Shown: positions 32,252 through 42,526, counted from the stretch's first letter. The stretch: 64,000 bases of DNA from Haladaptatus sp. QDMS2 (GCF_029338295.1 NZ_CP119791.1:1612001-1676000); one strand, 5' to 3'. The notes: generated from the letters alone by a model not told the origin. Translations and numbers: made by a program.

Positions 32252-33727
32252 ATGGCAGTCTCTGCCGGACTGGCGCTCTCGCCGGTCCTCATCCTCGGCG
32301 TCGCGGCGCTGTTGCTGTTCCTGTTCGACAGCCTCACGCCCGACAAACGCGACGACGGCCGCCTCGCGGGTATCGCGACGGCTGGCTCGCTGACGTCGCT
32401 CGCCGCGACTGGCTACCTCTTCACGGCGACGGACCTCGTCAGTGAGCCGCTCACGCTCTACGGTGACCAGCTGGTCATCGACGGGATGAGCCTGTTCTTC
32501 GGGTTCATCTTCACGAGCGTCGCGGCGATGGTCTCGCTCGCAAGCTACGACTACCTCCGCGGTCACCGCAACCAGGCCGAGTACTACATCCTCGTCCTGA
32601 TGGCCGCGATGGGGATGTCGCTCATGGCATCGGCAAACAGCCTCGCGTCGGCGTTCGTCGCACTCGAACTCGCCAGCCTGCCGTCCTACGCGCTCGTCTC
32701 GTTCCTCAAGCAGAACCGTGGCAGCGTGGAGGCAGGCCTCAAGTACTTCCTCATCGGCGCGCTGTCGTCTGCGGTGTTCGCCTACGGGATTAGCCTCGTG
32801 TACGCCGCGACCGGCGCACTGCAGTTCGGCGCAATCGCCGAAGCAGTCGCGAACACGGAGTTCGTCGGTATCCTCGGCCTCGGTGTGCTGATGGTGCTCG
32901 GTGGCTTCGCGTTCAAGACCGCGAGCGTGCCGTTCCACTTCTGGGCGCCGGAGGCCTACGAGGGCGCACCGGCACCGATTTCGGGCTTCCTGTCGTCGGC
33001 CTCGAAGGCGGCCGGGTTCGTCGTTGCATTCCGCGTGTTCGTCGAGGCGTTCCCGGTGGAATCGGTGCCCGTCGACTGGGTGCTCGCGTTCCAGATTCTC
33101 GCCGTCGTCACGATGACGCTCGGGAACTTCGCCGCCGCGGTCCAGGAGAACGTAAAGCGCATGCTCGCGTACTCCTCGATTGGCCACGCCGGCTACGTCC
33201 TCATCGGACTCGCCGCGCTCACCGGCGGCGGACAGAACGACCTCGTCCTCGGGGCGTCGATGATGCACCTGCTCGTCTACGGCTTCATGAACACGGGCGC
33301 GTTCCTGTTCATCGCCATGACCGAGCATTGGGGCATCGGCCGCAAATTCGAGGACTTCAACGGGCTCGGGAAGCAGGCACCGCTCGCCTGCGCCGCGATG
33401 ACCGTGTTCCTGTTCAGCCTCGCTGGCCTCCCGATTGGGGCTGGCTTCCTCTCTAAGTACGTGCTGTTCGCCGCCGCCGTCGGTGCGGGCTTCTGGTGGC
33501 TCGCCGCCTTCGGTGCCGTGAACAGTGCGCTGTCGCTCTACTACTATTCGCGCGTCGTCAAGGCGATGTGGATCGAAGAGTCGGCAGAACCACGCGAACT
33601 CGGTGGGTACCCGGCCGGCCTCTACGCTGCCGTCGTCGGTGCGGCAATCGTCACCGTCGTTCTGCTTCCGGCGTTCAACCCCGTCGCGAGCACGGCCGTG
33701 GACGCAGCGAGCGTCCTCTTCGGCTAA
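32252..33727 (+). CDS. nuoN: NADH-quinone oxidoreductase subunit N (antiporter-like)
   Basis: A 491-residue antiporter-like subunit with 14 helices. ALELASLPSYALVSFLKQN, FAFKTASVPFHFWAPEAYEGAPAPISGFLSSASKAAG and ENVKRMLAYSSIGHAGYVLIGL carry the proton-pathway Glu and Lys residues. It closes the operon. A run of five T at 33755-33759, 28 bases after the stop, is a likely terminator. The set A, B, CD, H, I, J1, J2, K, L, M, N is complete apart from the NADH module EFG. Confidence 0.95.
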   Translation: MAVSAGLALSPVLILGVAALLLFLFDSLTPDKRDDGRLAGIATAGSLTSLAATGYLFTATDLVSEPLTLYGDQLVIDGMSLFFGFIFTSVAAMVSLASYDYLRGHRNQAEYYILVLMAAMGMSLMASANSLASAFVALELASLPSYALVSFLKQNRGSVEAGLKYFLIGALSSAVFAYGISLVYAATGALQFGAIAEAVANTEFVGILGLGVLMVLGGFAFKTASVPFHFWAPEAYEGAPAPISGFLSSASKAAGFVVAFRVFVEAFPVESVPVDWVLAFQILAVVTMTLGNFAAAVQENVKRMLAYSSIGHAGYVLIGLAALTGGGQNDLVLGASMMHLLVYGFMNTGAFLFIAMTEHWGIGRKFEDFNGLGKQAPLACAAMTVFLFSLAGLPIGAGFLSKYVLFAAAVGAGFWWLAAFGAVNSALSLYYYSRVVKAMWIEESAEPRELGGYPAGLYAAVVGAAIVTVVLLPAFNPVASTAVDAASVLFG

Positions 33728-33754
33728 TCCGCGGCGGTTCCTTTCTGTCGCGTG

Positions 33755-33759
33755 TTTTT
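33755..33759 (+). terminator. Poly-T terminator of the nuo operon
   Basis: TTTTT 28 bases after the nuoN stop, before the TATA element (TTTTAG, 33794-33799) of the next gene. Confidence 0.4.
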
Positions 33760-33823
33760 CACCCTGTTTCACGACCCGTCTGTAGGCGGAGGGTTTTAGC
33801 CTCATGAACGGGTACGGAGGCAT

Positions 33824-35299
33824 ATGGTTTTCCGGCTGGTCCTCGGCTGTGGCTCGTTCGGCCATTCGTTAGTCGAGACCATCCGCCGCGACCCGGACAG
33901 GCTGGTCGTCCTGACCGACGAGGACCGACGAGTCGAAACGCTCCGCGGGGAGTCGATAAACGCGAAACTCGCAGACCCGACAGACCCCGCGGACCTCCGG
34001 GCGAACGCGAGCGACGTGGACATCGTCATCGTTGCGGACGACGACCCGAGACAGAATCTGGCGAGTGCGAACGCCGCGAAGAAGGCGTTCCCGGACGCCC
34101 ACCGCGTCGTCTTCGCCGGTGAAGAACCCGACGAAGCGACCTTCGAGGCGCTCGAATCCGTCGCCGACGAACTCATCGACCCGAGCGGCGCGGTCCGCGA
34201 ATACATCGTCGAGCGCGTCGGTGACAAGGGCCTACGCCTGCGTCGGCTAGTGCGGATGCTCCGAGCACTCGACGGGAAACTCGCCGTCGTCACCCACGAC
34301 AACCCCGACCCGGACGCGCTTGCGAGCGCCGTCGCCCTCCAGAAAATCGCCCACTCGGTGGGCTGTGAGGCCGACGTCGTCTACTTTGGCGACATCACCC
34401 ACCAGGAGAATCGGGCGTTCGTGAACTTACTCGACTTACAGCTGCGGAATCCGAAGACTTGGGCCGACCTCTCTGAGTACGCCGGCTTCGCGCTAGTCGA
34501 CCACTCTCGTCCGGGTGTCAACGACCAGTTGCCAGCCGACACGGACGTAGACGTGGTCATCGACCACCACCCGCCGCGTGCGCCAATCGACGCCCGGTTC
34601 GTGGACGTGCGAAGCGACGTCGGCGCGACGAGTACGCTGCTCACGGATTACCTCATGCAACTTGGCTACAAGGTTGACACCGCCGTCGCCACCGGGTTGC
34701 TCTACGGGATTCGGGTCGATACCAAGGACTTTTCGCGAGACATCTCCACCGCCGACTTCGAGGCCGCGGAGTTCCTCACGCCGCGGGCGGACAGCGCACT
34801 GCTCGCACAGTTCGAATCGCCGAGCATGAGCGCCGAGACGCTCTCCATCATTGGACGCGCCATCCGCGAGCGTCAGGTTCGTGGCGAGGTGCTCACGAGT
34901 TGTGTCGGGCCGATTTCTGACCGCGACGCGCTCGCGCAGGCCGCAGACCGCCTGCTCGACATGAAGGGCATCACGACGACGCTCGTCTACGGATTCAAGG
35001 ATGGAACCGTCTTCGTCTCCGGGCGCGCCCGCGGGGCGGACCTCGACCTGGGAGAAACGCTTCGGGATGCCTTCGGGCAGATTGGCTCTGCGGGTGGCCA
35101 CGCGGACATGGCCGGGGCGCAGATTTCCCTCGGCCTCCTCGGCGACGTAGAGGAGGGCCAGGAGGAGTCCCTGCGCCAGATTCTCACCGACGTCGTCACC
35201 GACCGGTTTTTCGACACGCTCACCTCGCGGCCGGGCCGGCCGGCCTCCGTGTACTCAATTCCGGAGTTCAACAGCCGCTTTTTCGACGACGACGAGTGA
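33824..35299 (+). CDS. RCK (TrkA-N) - DHH - DHHA1 fusion phosphoesterase
   Basis: A 491-residue fusion. Residues 1-115 are a Rossmann-type RCK/TrkA-N domain with LVLGCGSFGHSLVETI. The DHH domain from about 150 keeps the metal motifs HDNPDPDALASAVAL, LVDHSRPG and VVIDHHPP. The DHHA1 domain near 385-445 has GSAGGHADMAGAQ. The metal centre is intact, so it should hydrolyse a phosphodiester; DHH-DHHA1 proteins in this class cut cyclic dinucleotides, pAp or short oligonucleotides. The RCK domain could sense NAD or a cyclic dinucleotide. A leaderless promoter (33794-33799) precedes it. Confidence 0.85.
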   Translation: MVFRLVLGCGSFGHSLVETIRRDPDRLVVLTDEDRRVETLRGESINAKLADPTDPADLRANASDVDIVIVADDDPRQNLASANAAKKAFPDAHRVVFAGEEPDEATFEALESVADELIDPSGAVREYIVERVGDKGLRLRRLVRMLRALDGKLAVVTHDNPDPDALASAVALQKIAHSVGCEADVVYFGDITHQENRAFVNLLDLQLRNPKTWADLSEYAGFALVDHSRPGVNDQLPADTDVDVVIDHHPPRAPIDARFVDVRSDVGATSTLLTDYLMQLGYKVDTAVATGLLYGIRVDTKDFSRDISTADFEAAEFLTPRADSALLAQFESPSMSAETLSIIGRAIRERQVRGEVLTSCVGPISDRDALAQAADRLLDMKGITTTLVYGFKDGTVFVSGRARGADLDLGETLRDAFGQIGSAGGHADMAGAQISLGLLGDVEEGQEESLRQILTDVVTDRFFDTLTSRPGRPASVYSIPEFNSRFFDDDE

Positions 35300-35338
35300 G
35301 CGAGACATTTTTGCGGCGGGCCACCGTCAGGAAGTACA

Positions 35339-36139
35339 ATGGAAGACCTCGAATCGTCCGGCGGTAAACCCCGGGTCAAAGACTACATGACCCGGGACGT
35401 GGTCACCGTCTCACCCGACGCCACGGTCAAAGAGGTTGCGAGGCGCATCGCAGAGAGCGACGAGCACAGCGGGTTTCCGGTGTGTAGCGGCCGCCGAGTC
35501 GAGGGGTTCGTGAGCGCACGCGACCTGTTGCTCGCCGACGACGACGAACTCATTTTCAAGGTGATGAGCCAGGAACTCATCGTCGCTCACCCCGAGATGG
35601 ACCTCACCGACGCTGCCCGCGTCATCCTCCGGTCGGGGATTCAAAAACTCCCCGTCGTCGACGATGCGGGGAACCTCGTCGGCATTATCTCGAACGCGGA
35701 CGTCATCCGGAGTCAAATCGAGCGAGCGACCCCCGAGAAGGTGGGCAAACTCATGCGAACGCTCGAAAACATCCACGGCGTCACGGTGAGCGAGGAACGC
35801 CGGAAGGTGCAACTCGCGAACCTCAGACCCACGCAGGGCCGAGTGTACGCGGACGAACTGGAGGGGCGAAGTTACGAACTCCAGCGCGGCCTCGCAGAAC
35901 CCCTCGTCGTCATCGACAACGACGGCGACCTGTTGCTCGCAGACGGCCATCACCGCTCGAAGGCCGCAGACCGGCTCGGGATTCCGGAGATGGACGCCTA
36001 CGTCATCGTCCTCAACACCCCAGTGGACCTCGGGATGGCGAAGACCGCAGAGAAGGAGGGACTGTCCACCATCGACGACATCGAAGTGGTAGACTACGCC
36101 CGCCACCCACTCGTCGAGACGACCAAGCGATTCCAGTAA
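35339..36139 (+). CDS. Tandem CBS domains fused to a ParB/Srx-like domain (possible serine kinase)
   Basis: A 266-residue protein. Two CBS domains occupy about 13-130 (KDYMTRDVVTVSPDATV; MSQELIVAHPEMDLTDAARV; GIISNADVI). Residues about 150-266 are ParB/Srx-like, with QLANLRPTQGRVYADEL and the nucleotide-binding signature LLADGHHRSKAADRLG. This signature is shared by ParB nucleases, sulfiredoxin and the archaeal ADP-dependent free serine kinase. There is no HTH DNA-binding domain, so chromosome partition is unlikely. A CBS-regulated small-molecule kinase is the better guess. The gene has its own TATA-like element near 35305-35312. Confidence 0.75.
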   Translation: MEDLESSGGKPRVKDYMTRDVVTVSPDATVKEVARRIAESDEHSGFPVCSGRRVEGFVSARDLLLADDDELIFKVMSQELIVAHPEMDLTDAARVILRSGIQKLPVVDDAGNLVGIISNADVIRSQIERATPEKVGKLMRTLENIHGVTVSEERRKVQLANLRPTQGRVYADELEGRSYELQRGLAEPLVVIDNDGDLLLADGHHRSKAADRLGIPEMDAYVIVLNTPVDLGMAKTAEKEGLSTIDDIEVVDYARHPLVETTKRFQ

Positions 36140-36161
36140 TTGGCGAAATTCGCTGTCCGAC

Positions 36162-36186
36162 CCCGGAATCTTAATGAATTTCCGGG
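36162..36186 (+). promoter_or_regulatory. TATA box inside an inverted repeat, mutase promoter
   Basis: CCCGGAA (36162-36168) and TTCCGGG (36180-36186) are perfect inverted repeats 11 bases apart, and the TATA-like TTAATGAAT (36171-36179) sits between them, 23-31 bases before ATG 36202. A dimeric repressor bound here would block TBP. Confidence 0.5.
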
Positions 36187-36201
36187 CGGAAGCCTACGAG
36201 T

Positions 36202-37902
36202 ATGTACGATGATGCCGACCTCGAAAAAATTCGTGAGTCGCGCGAGCAGTGGGAGGACGACACCCTCTCACCCGTTCTCGACGCCTACGGCGAGCGCAGA
36301 GACCGGTTCGCGACCGTCTCCAATCTCGAAGTAGACCGCCTCTACACCCCCGAGGACGTAGACGACATCGACTACGAGGAGGACCTCGGAATGCCGGGCG
36401 AGGAACCCTTCACCCGTGGCGTGTACCCGACGATGTATCGCGGACGGACGTGGACGATGCGCCAGTTCGCCGGGTTCGGTACCGCAGAGGAAACCAACGA
36501 CCGCTTCCACTACCTCATCAAGGAAGGGCAGACGGGCCTCTCGACGGCGTTCGACATGCCGAGTCTGATGGGCATCGACTCCGACCACCCGATGAGCGAC
36601 GGCGAAGTCGGCAAGGAGGGTGTCGCCGTAGACACACTCCGGGACATGGAGGTGCTGTTCGACGGCATCCGCGTGGACGAAGTCTCCACCTCGTTCACTA
36701 TCAACCCGAGTGCGGCGGTCATCTACGCGATGTACATCGCCCTCGCGGACAAGCAGGGCGTCCCCCGCGACCAGATTCGCGGCACGCTGCAGAACGATAT
36801 GCTCAAAGAGTTCATCGCTCAGAAGGAGTGGGTCATCCCGCCCGCACCCTCGCTCGACGTGGTCACCGACACCATCGAGTTCGCCGCGAAGGAGACGCCA
36901 AAGTGGAAACCAGTCTCTATCTCGGGCTACCACATCCGCGAAGCGGGTTCGACGGCCGTCCAGGAACTCGCCTTCACCCTCGCAGACGGCTTTGCGTACG
37001 TCGAAGACGCGATGGACCGCGGCCTGGACGTGGACGACTTCGCGCCACAGCTTTCGTTCTTCTTCAACTCGCACAACTCCTTTTTCGAGGAAATTGCGAA
37101 GTACCGCGCCGCCCGGCGCATCTACGCCCGCGTCATGACCGAGTGGTACGGCGCAGAGAAGGACGCGAGCAAGCAACTCAAGTTCCACACCCAGACGGCA
37201 GGGCAGAGTCTCACCGCCCAGCAACCGCTCAACAACATTATCCGGACGACGATTCAGGCGCTCGCTGGCGTCCTCGGCGGCACCCAGAGCCTGCACACCA
37301 ACAGCTATGACGAGGCACTCGCCCTGCCCTCCGAAGAAGCAGTGCGTGTCGCGCTTCGCACCCAGCAGATCATCGCCGACGAGTCGGGTGCTGCAGACAT
37401 CGTGGACCCGCTCGGTGGCAGTTTCGCCGTCGAGGCACTCACCGATGAGATGGAGCAGAAGACGATGGCGTACATCGAGCACATAAAGGAGATGGGCGAC
37501 GGCTCCGTCCGCGACGGCGTGCTCGAAGGCATCGACCAGGGGTACTTCCAGCGCGAGATTCAGGAGGCCTCCTACGAGTACCAAAAGCGCGTCGACCAGG
37601 GCGACGAAATCGTCGTCGGCGTCAACAAGTACAAACTCGACGAAGAGGTCGAACCGGAACTGCTCCACGTCTCCGACGAAGTGCAGGAAAAGCAGTTAGC
37701 GCGACTCGCCGAGGTCAAAGCAGAACGCGACGACGAGGCGGTCACGGAGACGCTTGCCGCCCTCGACGAGGCCATCGAGAACGGCGACAACGTGATGCCA
37801 GCCATCATCGACGCGGTGAAAGCCTACGTCACGATGGGCGAAATCATGGACGTGTTCAAGGAACACTACGGCGCGTACTCGGAGAAAATCGGGCTGGCGT
37901 AA
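36202..37902 (+). CDS. mcmA1: Methylmalonyl-CoA mutase, catalytic (large) subunit
   Basis: A 566-residue TIM-barrel subunit without a B12-binding domain, as usual in archaea. YPTMYRGRTWTMRQFAGFGTAEETN holds the substrate-contacting Tyr and Arg, and SISGYHIREAGS contains the His that contacts the cofactor and substrate. LNNIIRTTIQALAGVLGGTQSLHTN is typical of the family. It isomerises methylmalonyl-CoA and succinyl-CoA. The B12-binding subunit lies 20 kb away at 58244-58663 with meaB. A possible operator encloses its TATA box. Confidence 0.9.
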   Translation: MYDDADLEKIRESREQWEDDTLSPVLDAYGERRDRFATVSNLEVDRLYTPEDVDDIDYEEDLGMPGEEPFTRGVYPTMYRGRTWTMRQFAGFGTAEETNDRFHYLIKEGQTGLSTAFDMPSLMGIDSDHPMSDGEVGKEGVAVDTLRDMEVLFDGIRVDEVSTSFTINPSAAVIYAMYIALADKQGVPRDQIRGTLQNDMLKEFIAQKEWVIPPAPSLDVVTDTIEFAAKETPKWKPVSISGYHIREAGSTAVQELAFTLADGFAYVEDAMDRGLDVDDFAPQLSFFFNSHNSFFEEIAKYRAARRIYARVMTEWYGAEKDASKQLKFHTQTAGQSLTAQQPLNNIIRTTIQALAGVLGGTQSLHTNSYDEALALPSEEAVRVALRTQQIIADESGAADIVDPLGGSFAVEALTDEMEQKTMAYIEHIKEMGDGSVRDGVLEGIDQGYFQREIQEASYEYQKRVDQGDEIVVGVNKYKLDEEVEPELLHVSDEVQEKQLARLAEVKAERDDEAVTETLAALDEAIENGDNVMPAIIDAVKAYVTMGEIMDVFKEHYGAYSEKIGLA

Positions 37903-37963
37903 GCGCCACAGTGTTGGCGTCGTGACAGCGGACTCATGCGATTTTTGGCGACGGTAGAACTAT

Positions 37964-37997
37964 GGCACCGTGTACCTAATTTGGGATGAACGGTGTC
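37964..37997 (+). promoter_or_regulatory. Inverted repeat around the acs promoter
   Basis: GGCACCGT (37964-37971) and ACGGTGTC (37990-37997) are complementary at seven of eight positions across 18 bases, and the TATA-like CTAATTTG (37976-37983) lies inside, 20-27 bases before ATG 38003. Confidence 0.45.
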
Positions 37998-38002
37998 AAC
38001 AT

Positions 38003-39997
<1,995 letters not shown>

Positions 39998-40016
39998 GCA
40001 CAAATTTCGGTTCCTC

Positions 40017-40022
40017 TTTTTT
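40017..40022 (+). terminator. Poly-T terminator after acs
   Basis: TTTTTT 20 bases after the acs stop codon, interrupted only by C from an earlier CTC; it separates acs from the acyl-CoA ligase gene. Confidence 0.5.
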
Positions 40023-40109
40023 CTTGGAGTAATCTCGCCTGCTGGTAAGACTTAACATCTGCCGATGGCGAAAAACCTATGGTCCATTTTACCAAGTTTA
40101 TCATGATAC

Positions 40110-41720
40110 ATGGAAAAACCGCTACTCGTCACCGAGTTTTTGGACAGAGCTCGGACCTATTACGGCGACAAAGAAGGGGTCATCGCGACCACTGGGGAGC
40201 GACTGACCTACGACGAAATCGGTGAGCGCGCAGACGGCTTTTCTGCGGCCCTCCAGGCCCGCGGTGTGGAGAAAGGCGACCGGGTGGCAGTGCTCGACCC
40301 CAACACCCACTACCACCTCGAAGCCGCCTACGGCAGCATGCAAATCGGCGCGGTTCACACGCCGCTCAACTACCGCCTCGTCCCCCGGGAGTTCGAGTAC
40401 ATCATGAACGACGCCGGCGTCAAGGCCATCTACGCCGACTACGAGTACGTTCCACAAATCGAGCAGATTCGTGACGACATCCCGACGGAAATCTTCATCA
40501 CGAACGACGCGGCTGCAGTCGAGGGCGACTGGGAAGAGTTCGACGACGTGGTCGCAGAGTCGACCGACTACGAGCGCCCGGAGATGGCTGAAGACGAAGT
40601 TATCACCATCAACTACACCTCCGGGACGACGGGCGACCCGAAAGGCGTCATGCGCACCCATCGCTGTGAGACGCTCCACGCCTACCTCATCACCCAACAA
40701 CAGCGCATTACCGACGAGGACGTGTACCTCTGGACGCTGCCAATGTTCCACGCAAACGGCTGGGGACACATCTTCGCGGTCACCGGCATCGGGGCGCGCC
40801 ACATCTGTACCCGCGGCATCGACGCAGAGGGAATCTTCGACACGGTCGTCGCAGAGGACGTTTCCTACATGTGTGCCGCACCGACGGTGCTCAACTTGCT
40901 GATGGAACACTACGACGAGGCCACGCCACAGACGATTGGGGACAGCGACGTACGCGTCGCCACCGCCGGCAGTGCGCCCCCCGAGGCGACACTCAGAGTG
41001 GTCGAAGACGAGTTCGGCTGGTATCTGATGCACGTCTACGGCGCGACGGAGACCGGACCGCTCATCACTACCTCCGACTTCAGGAGTTTCTTCGACGACG
41101 ATGACGACGGCCGCTTCCGATTCAAGAAGCGCCAAGGCATTGGCTACCTCGGCACGGAGATTCGCGTCGTGGACGCAGACGGCGAGGACGTGCCGTGGGA
41201 CAACGAAACCCTAGGAGAGGTCGTCGTGAACGGGAATCAGGTCATGGAAGGCTACTGGAACAAAGAGCAGGAAACGCACGAGGCCTTCAACGACCGCGTC
41301 GAGGGCTACTACCACATGGGCGACCTTGCGGTCGTGGACGAACACGGCATGATTTCGATTCAGGACCGCAAGAAGGATATCATCATCTCCGGCGGGGAGA
41401 ACATCTCCTCTATCGAACTCGAAGACACCCTGTTCGACCACGACGCCATCGCCGACGTGGCCGTGATTCCCGCGCCGAGCGACAAGTGGGGCGAAACGCC
41501 GAAGGCGTTCATCGTGCCCGCAAACGGCGATATTAACAACCCGGGTATCACGCTCGAAGACATCGAGGACTTCTGCCGAGAACGCCTCGCAGGCTACAAA
41601 GTCGTCCACAATGTCGAGTTCGTCGACGAACTGCCGACGACGGCGACCGGCAAGGTCCAGAAGTACGAACTGCGCAAGCAGGAGTGGGACGACCAAGACT
41701 CGATGGTCGGGCAGGGATAA
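40110..41720 (+). CDS. Acyl-CoA synthetase (fatty-acid-CoA ligase family)
   Basis: A 536-residue ANL enzyme. The P-loop reads NYTSGTTGDPKGVMRTH, followed by LPMFHANGWGHIF, VYGATETGPL, and GDLAVVDEHGMISIQDRKKDIIISGGENISSIE. The catalytic Lys is in TTATGKVQKYELR. The MFHANGW motif is typical of medium- to long-chain and aromatic acid ligases rather than acetate enzymes; the exact acid is unknown. A perfect ten-base palindrome, TATCATGATA (40099-40108), ends one base before the start codon and could be an operator or a stem hiding the start. Confidence 0.85.
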   Translation: MEKPLLVTEFLDRARTYYGDKEGVIATTGERLTYDEIGERADGFSAALQARGVEKGDRVAVLDPNTHYHLEAAYGSMQIGAVHTPLNYRLVPREFEYIMNDAGVKAIYADYEYVPQIEQIRDDIPTEIFITNDAAAVEGDWEEFDDVVAESTDYERPEMAEDEVITINYTSGTTGDPKGVMRTHRCETLHAYLITQQQRITDEDVYLWTLPMFHANGWGHIFAVTGIGARHICTRGIDAEGIFDTVVAEDVSYMCAAPTVLNLLMEHYDEATPQTIGDSDVRVATAGSAPPEATLRVVEDEFGWYLMHVYGATETGPLITTSDFRSFFDDDDDGRFRFKKRQGIGYLGTEIRVVDADGEDVPWDNETLGEVVVNGNQVMEGYWNKEQETHEAFNDRVEGYYHMGDLAVVDEHGMISIQDRKKDIIISGGENISSIELEDTLFDHDAIADVAVIPAPSDKWGETPKAFIVPANGDINNPGITLEDIEDFCRERLAGYKVVHNVEFVDELPTTATGKVQKYELRKQEWDDQDSMVGQG

Positions 41721-41731
41721 GGCTAATTAGT

Positions 41732-41740
41732 TTTCTTTTC
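41732..41740 (+). terminator. T-rich terminator after the acyl-CoA ligase
   Basis: TTTTCTTTT begins 12 bases after the stop codon, a typical archaeal termination tract. Confidence 0.45.
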
Positions 41741-41778
41741 CGAGTCTAACACTTATTTGCATCCTCTCCGAGTAGTTA

Positions 41779-41994
41779 TTGATTACCGTGTTCTTCCTCA
41801 TCGTCTCGCTTGCGTTCATTACTCTCGGGAGTATTTCGATGTACAACCCACAGCGATTACTGGCGTGGTCTTACGGACCACTAATGAAACATGACCCATT
41901 AACCGATTCTGGCACCATGTTCTATCAATTCGTTGGGTTCGTGAACGTCTTGATGGGCATTTTCATTCTGTTCACGGAGTCAGACCTACTGTAA
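41779..41994 (+). CDS. Small two-helix membrane protein
   Basis: A frame of up to 71 residues with two hydrophobic helices (about 2-20 and 46-64) and a conserved-looking loop SMYNPQRLLAWSYGPLMKHDPLTDSG. Possible starts are TTG 41779 and GTG 41788; a TATA-like TTATTT at 41754-41759 fits either. No family is recognised. Lying at the edge of the cox region, it may be a small oxidase-associated protein, but this is a guess from position only. Confidence 0.5.
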   Translation: MITVFFLIVSLAFITLGSISMYNPQRLLAWSYGPLMKHDPLTDSGTMFYQFVGFVNVLMGIFILFTESDLL

Positions 41995-42026
41995 CTGCGT
42001 TAGAAATCAAATCCGTAGAGACACCC

Positions 42027-42287
42027 CTACTCCACATACCGGTCTGAAACGTAGATAACCAGCCCGAGGACGACGCCGAGCACCACGGCGAGCGTCAATC
42101 CGCCGTAGGCGGCAAGGCCGAGCGGGGTCGGCGGGAACGGAATGATGCCGAGAAATTTCGGTGCGAGGATGTCGCCGCTCACGAACGTCCCGAGGATGAG
42201 GCCGGTGAGGGCCGCGATGGCGACGACGATGACGTAGATGGTGAGGACGACGCGCCGACCGCGGGTGAGCCCCTGCGTCTGTGCCAT
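42027..42287 (-). CDS. Two-helix cox-cluster membrane protein (DUF7520-like)
   Basis: An 86-residue protein: a basic N-terminus (MAQTQGLTRGRRVV), a helix at about 14-36, a Pro-rich loop (KFLGIIPFPPTPLG) and a second helix at about 58-80. It resembles the short proteins annotated as cox-cluster proteins in haloarchaea. The start ATG 42287 is used because the upstream frame is only basic low-complexity. It lies downstream of coxA on the same strand, separated by a 28-residue gene on the other strand. A structural or assembly role in the oxidase is possible. Confidence 0.6.
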   Translation of the reverse strand: MAQTQGLTRGRRVVLTIYVIVVAIAALTGLILGTFVSGDILAPKFLGIIPFPPTPLGLAAYGGLTLAVVLGVVLGLVIYVSDRYVE

Positions 42288-42346
42288 ACCGGGAGTTAGG
42301 AATCGCCGACGATTAGCCTTTTGACCTCGCGGTGCCAACCGCACGT

Positions 42347-42433
42347 ATGTCCGACAAAGAGCTGTTGATGCTCATTCTCGGTGCAATCGCCTCGCTAATG
42401 TTCCTCGGCGGCTTCATCCTCGTCCTGTTCTGA
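42347..42433 (+). CDS. 28-residue single-helix membrane peptide
   Basis: ATG 42347 to TGA 42433 encodes MSDKELLMLILGAIASLMFL followed by GGFILVLF: a charged N-terminus and one transmembrane helix, the build of the tiny extra subunits of respiratory complexes. A TATA-like CTTTTGA lies about 27 bases upstream (near 42319-42325). It is between two reverse-strand cox genes, so it has its own promoter. Its reality rests on the clean hydrophobic pattern and placement; a chance frame of this size cannot be excluded. Confidence 0.4.
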   Translation: MSDKELLMLILGAIASLMFLGGFILVLF

Positions 42434-42503
42434 GTCGCTGCGGGCGCTCAGACTTCTGTTTTCGACTGACCGCGAACGCGTCGCTCACGACGAGAGCACA
42501 CAG

Positions 42504-42522
42504 AAAAATCGACCCGCAAAAA
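42504..42522 (-). terminator. coxA terminator
   Basis: Read on the reverse strand, two T5 tracts (42518-42522 and 42504-42508) follow the coxA stop codon within 25 bases. Confidence 0.45.
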
Positions 42523-42526
42523 CGGC

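Noticed and set aside
31361-33865. Very long antisense open frame (834 codons) across nuoM and nuoN
   Set aside because: Its translation is Arg/Glu/His/Asp low-complexity with no domain, which is the expected complement of G+C-rich membrane-protein codons. nuoM and nuoN on the other strand are unmistakable.
35339-36139. ParB-type chromosome partition protein and nearby parS or origin
   Set aside because: No HTH domain, no ParA neighbour and no inverted-repeat cluster like parS; the CBS fusion points to a metabolic enzyme.
37903-38002. Upstream start for acs at 37970
   Set aside because: It would begin inside the promoter, ahead of the TATA-like element, and adds a non-conserved MYLIWDERCQH leader.
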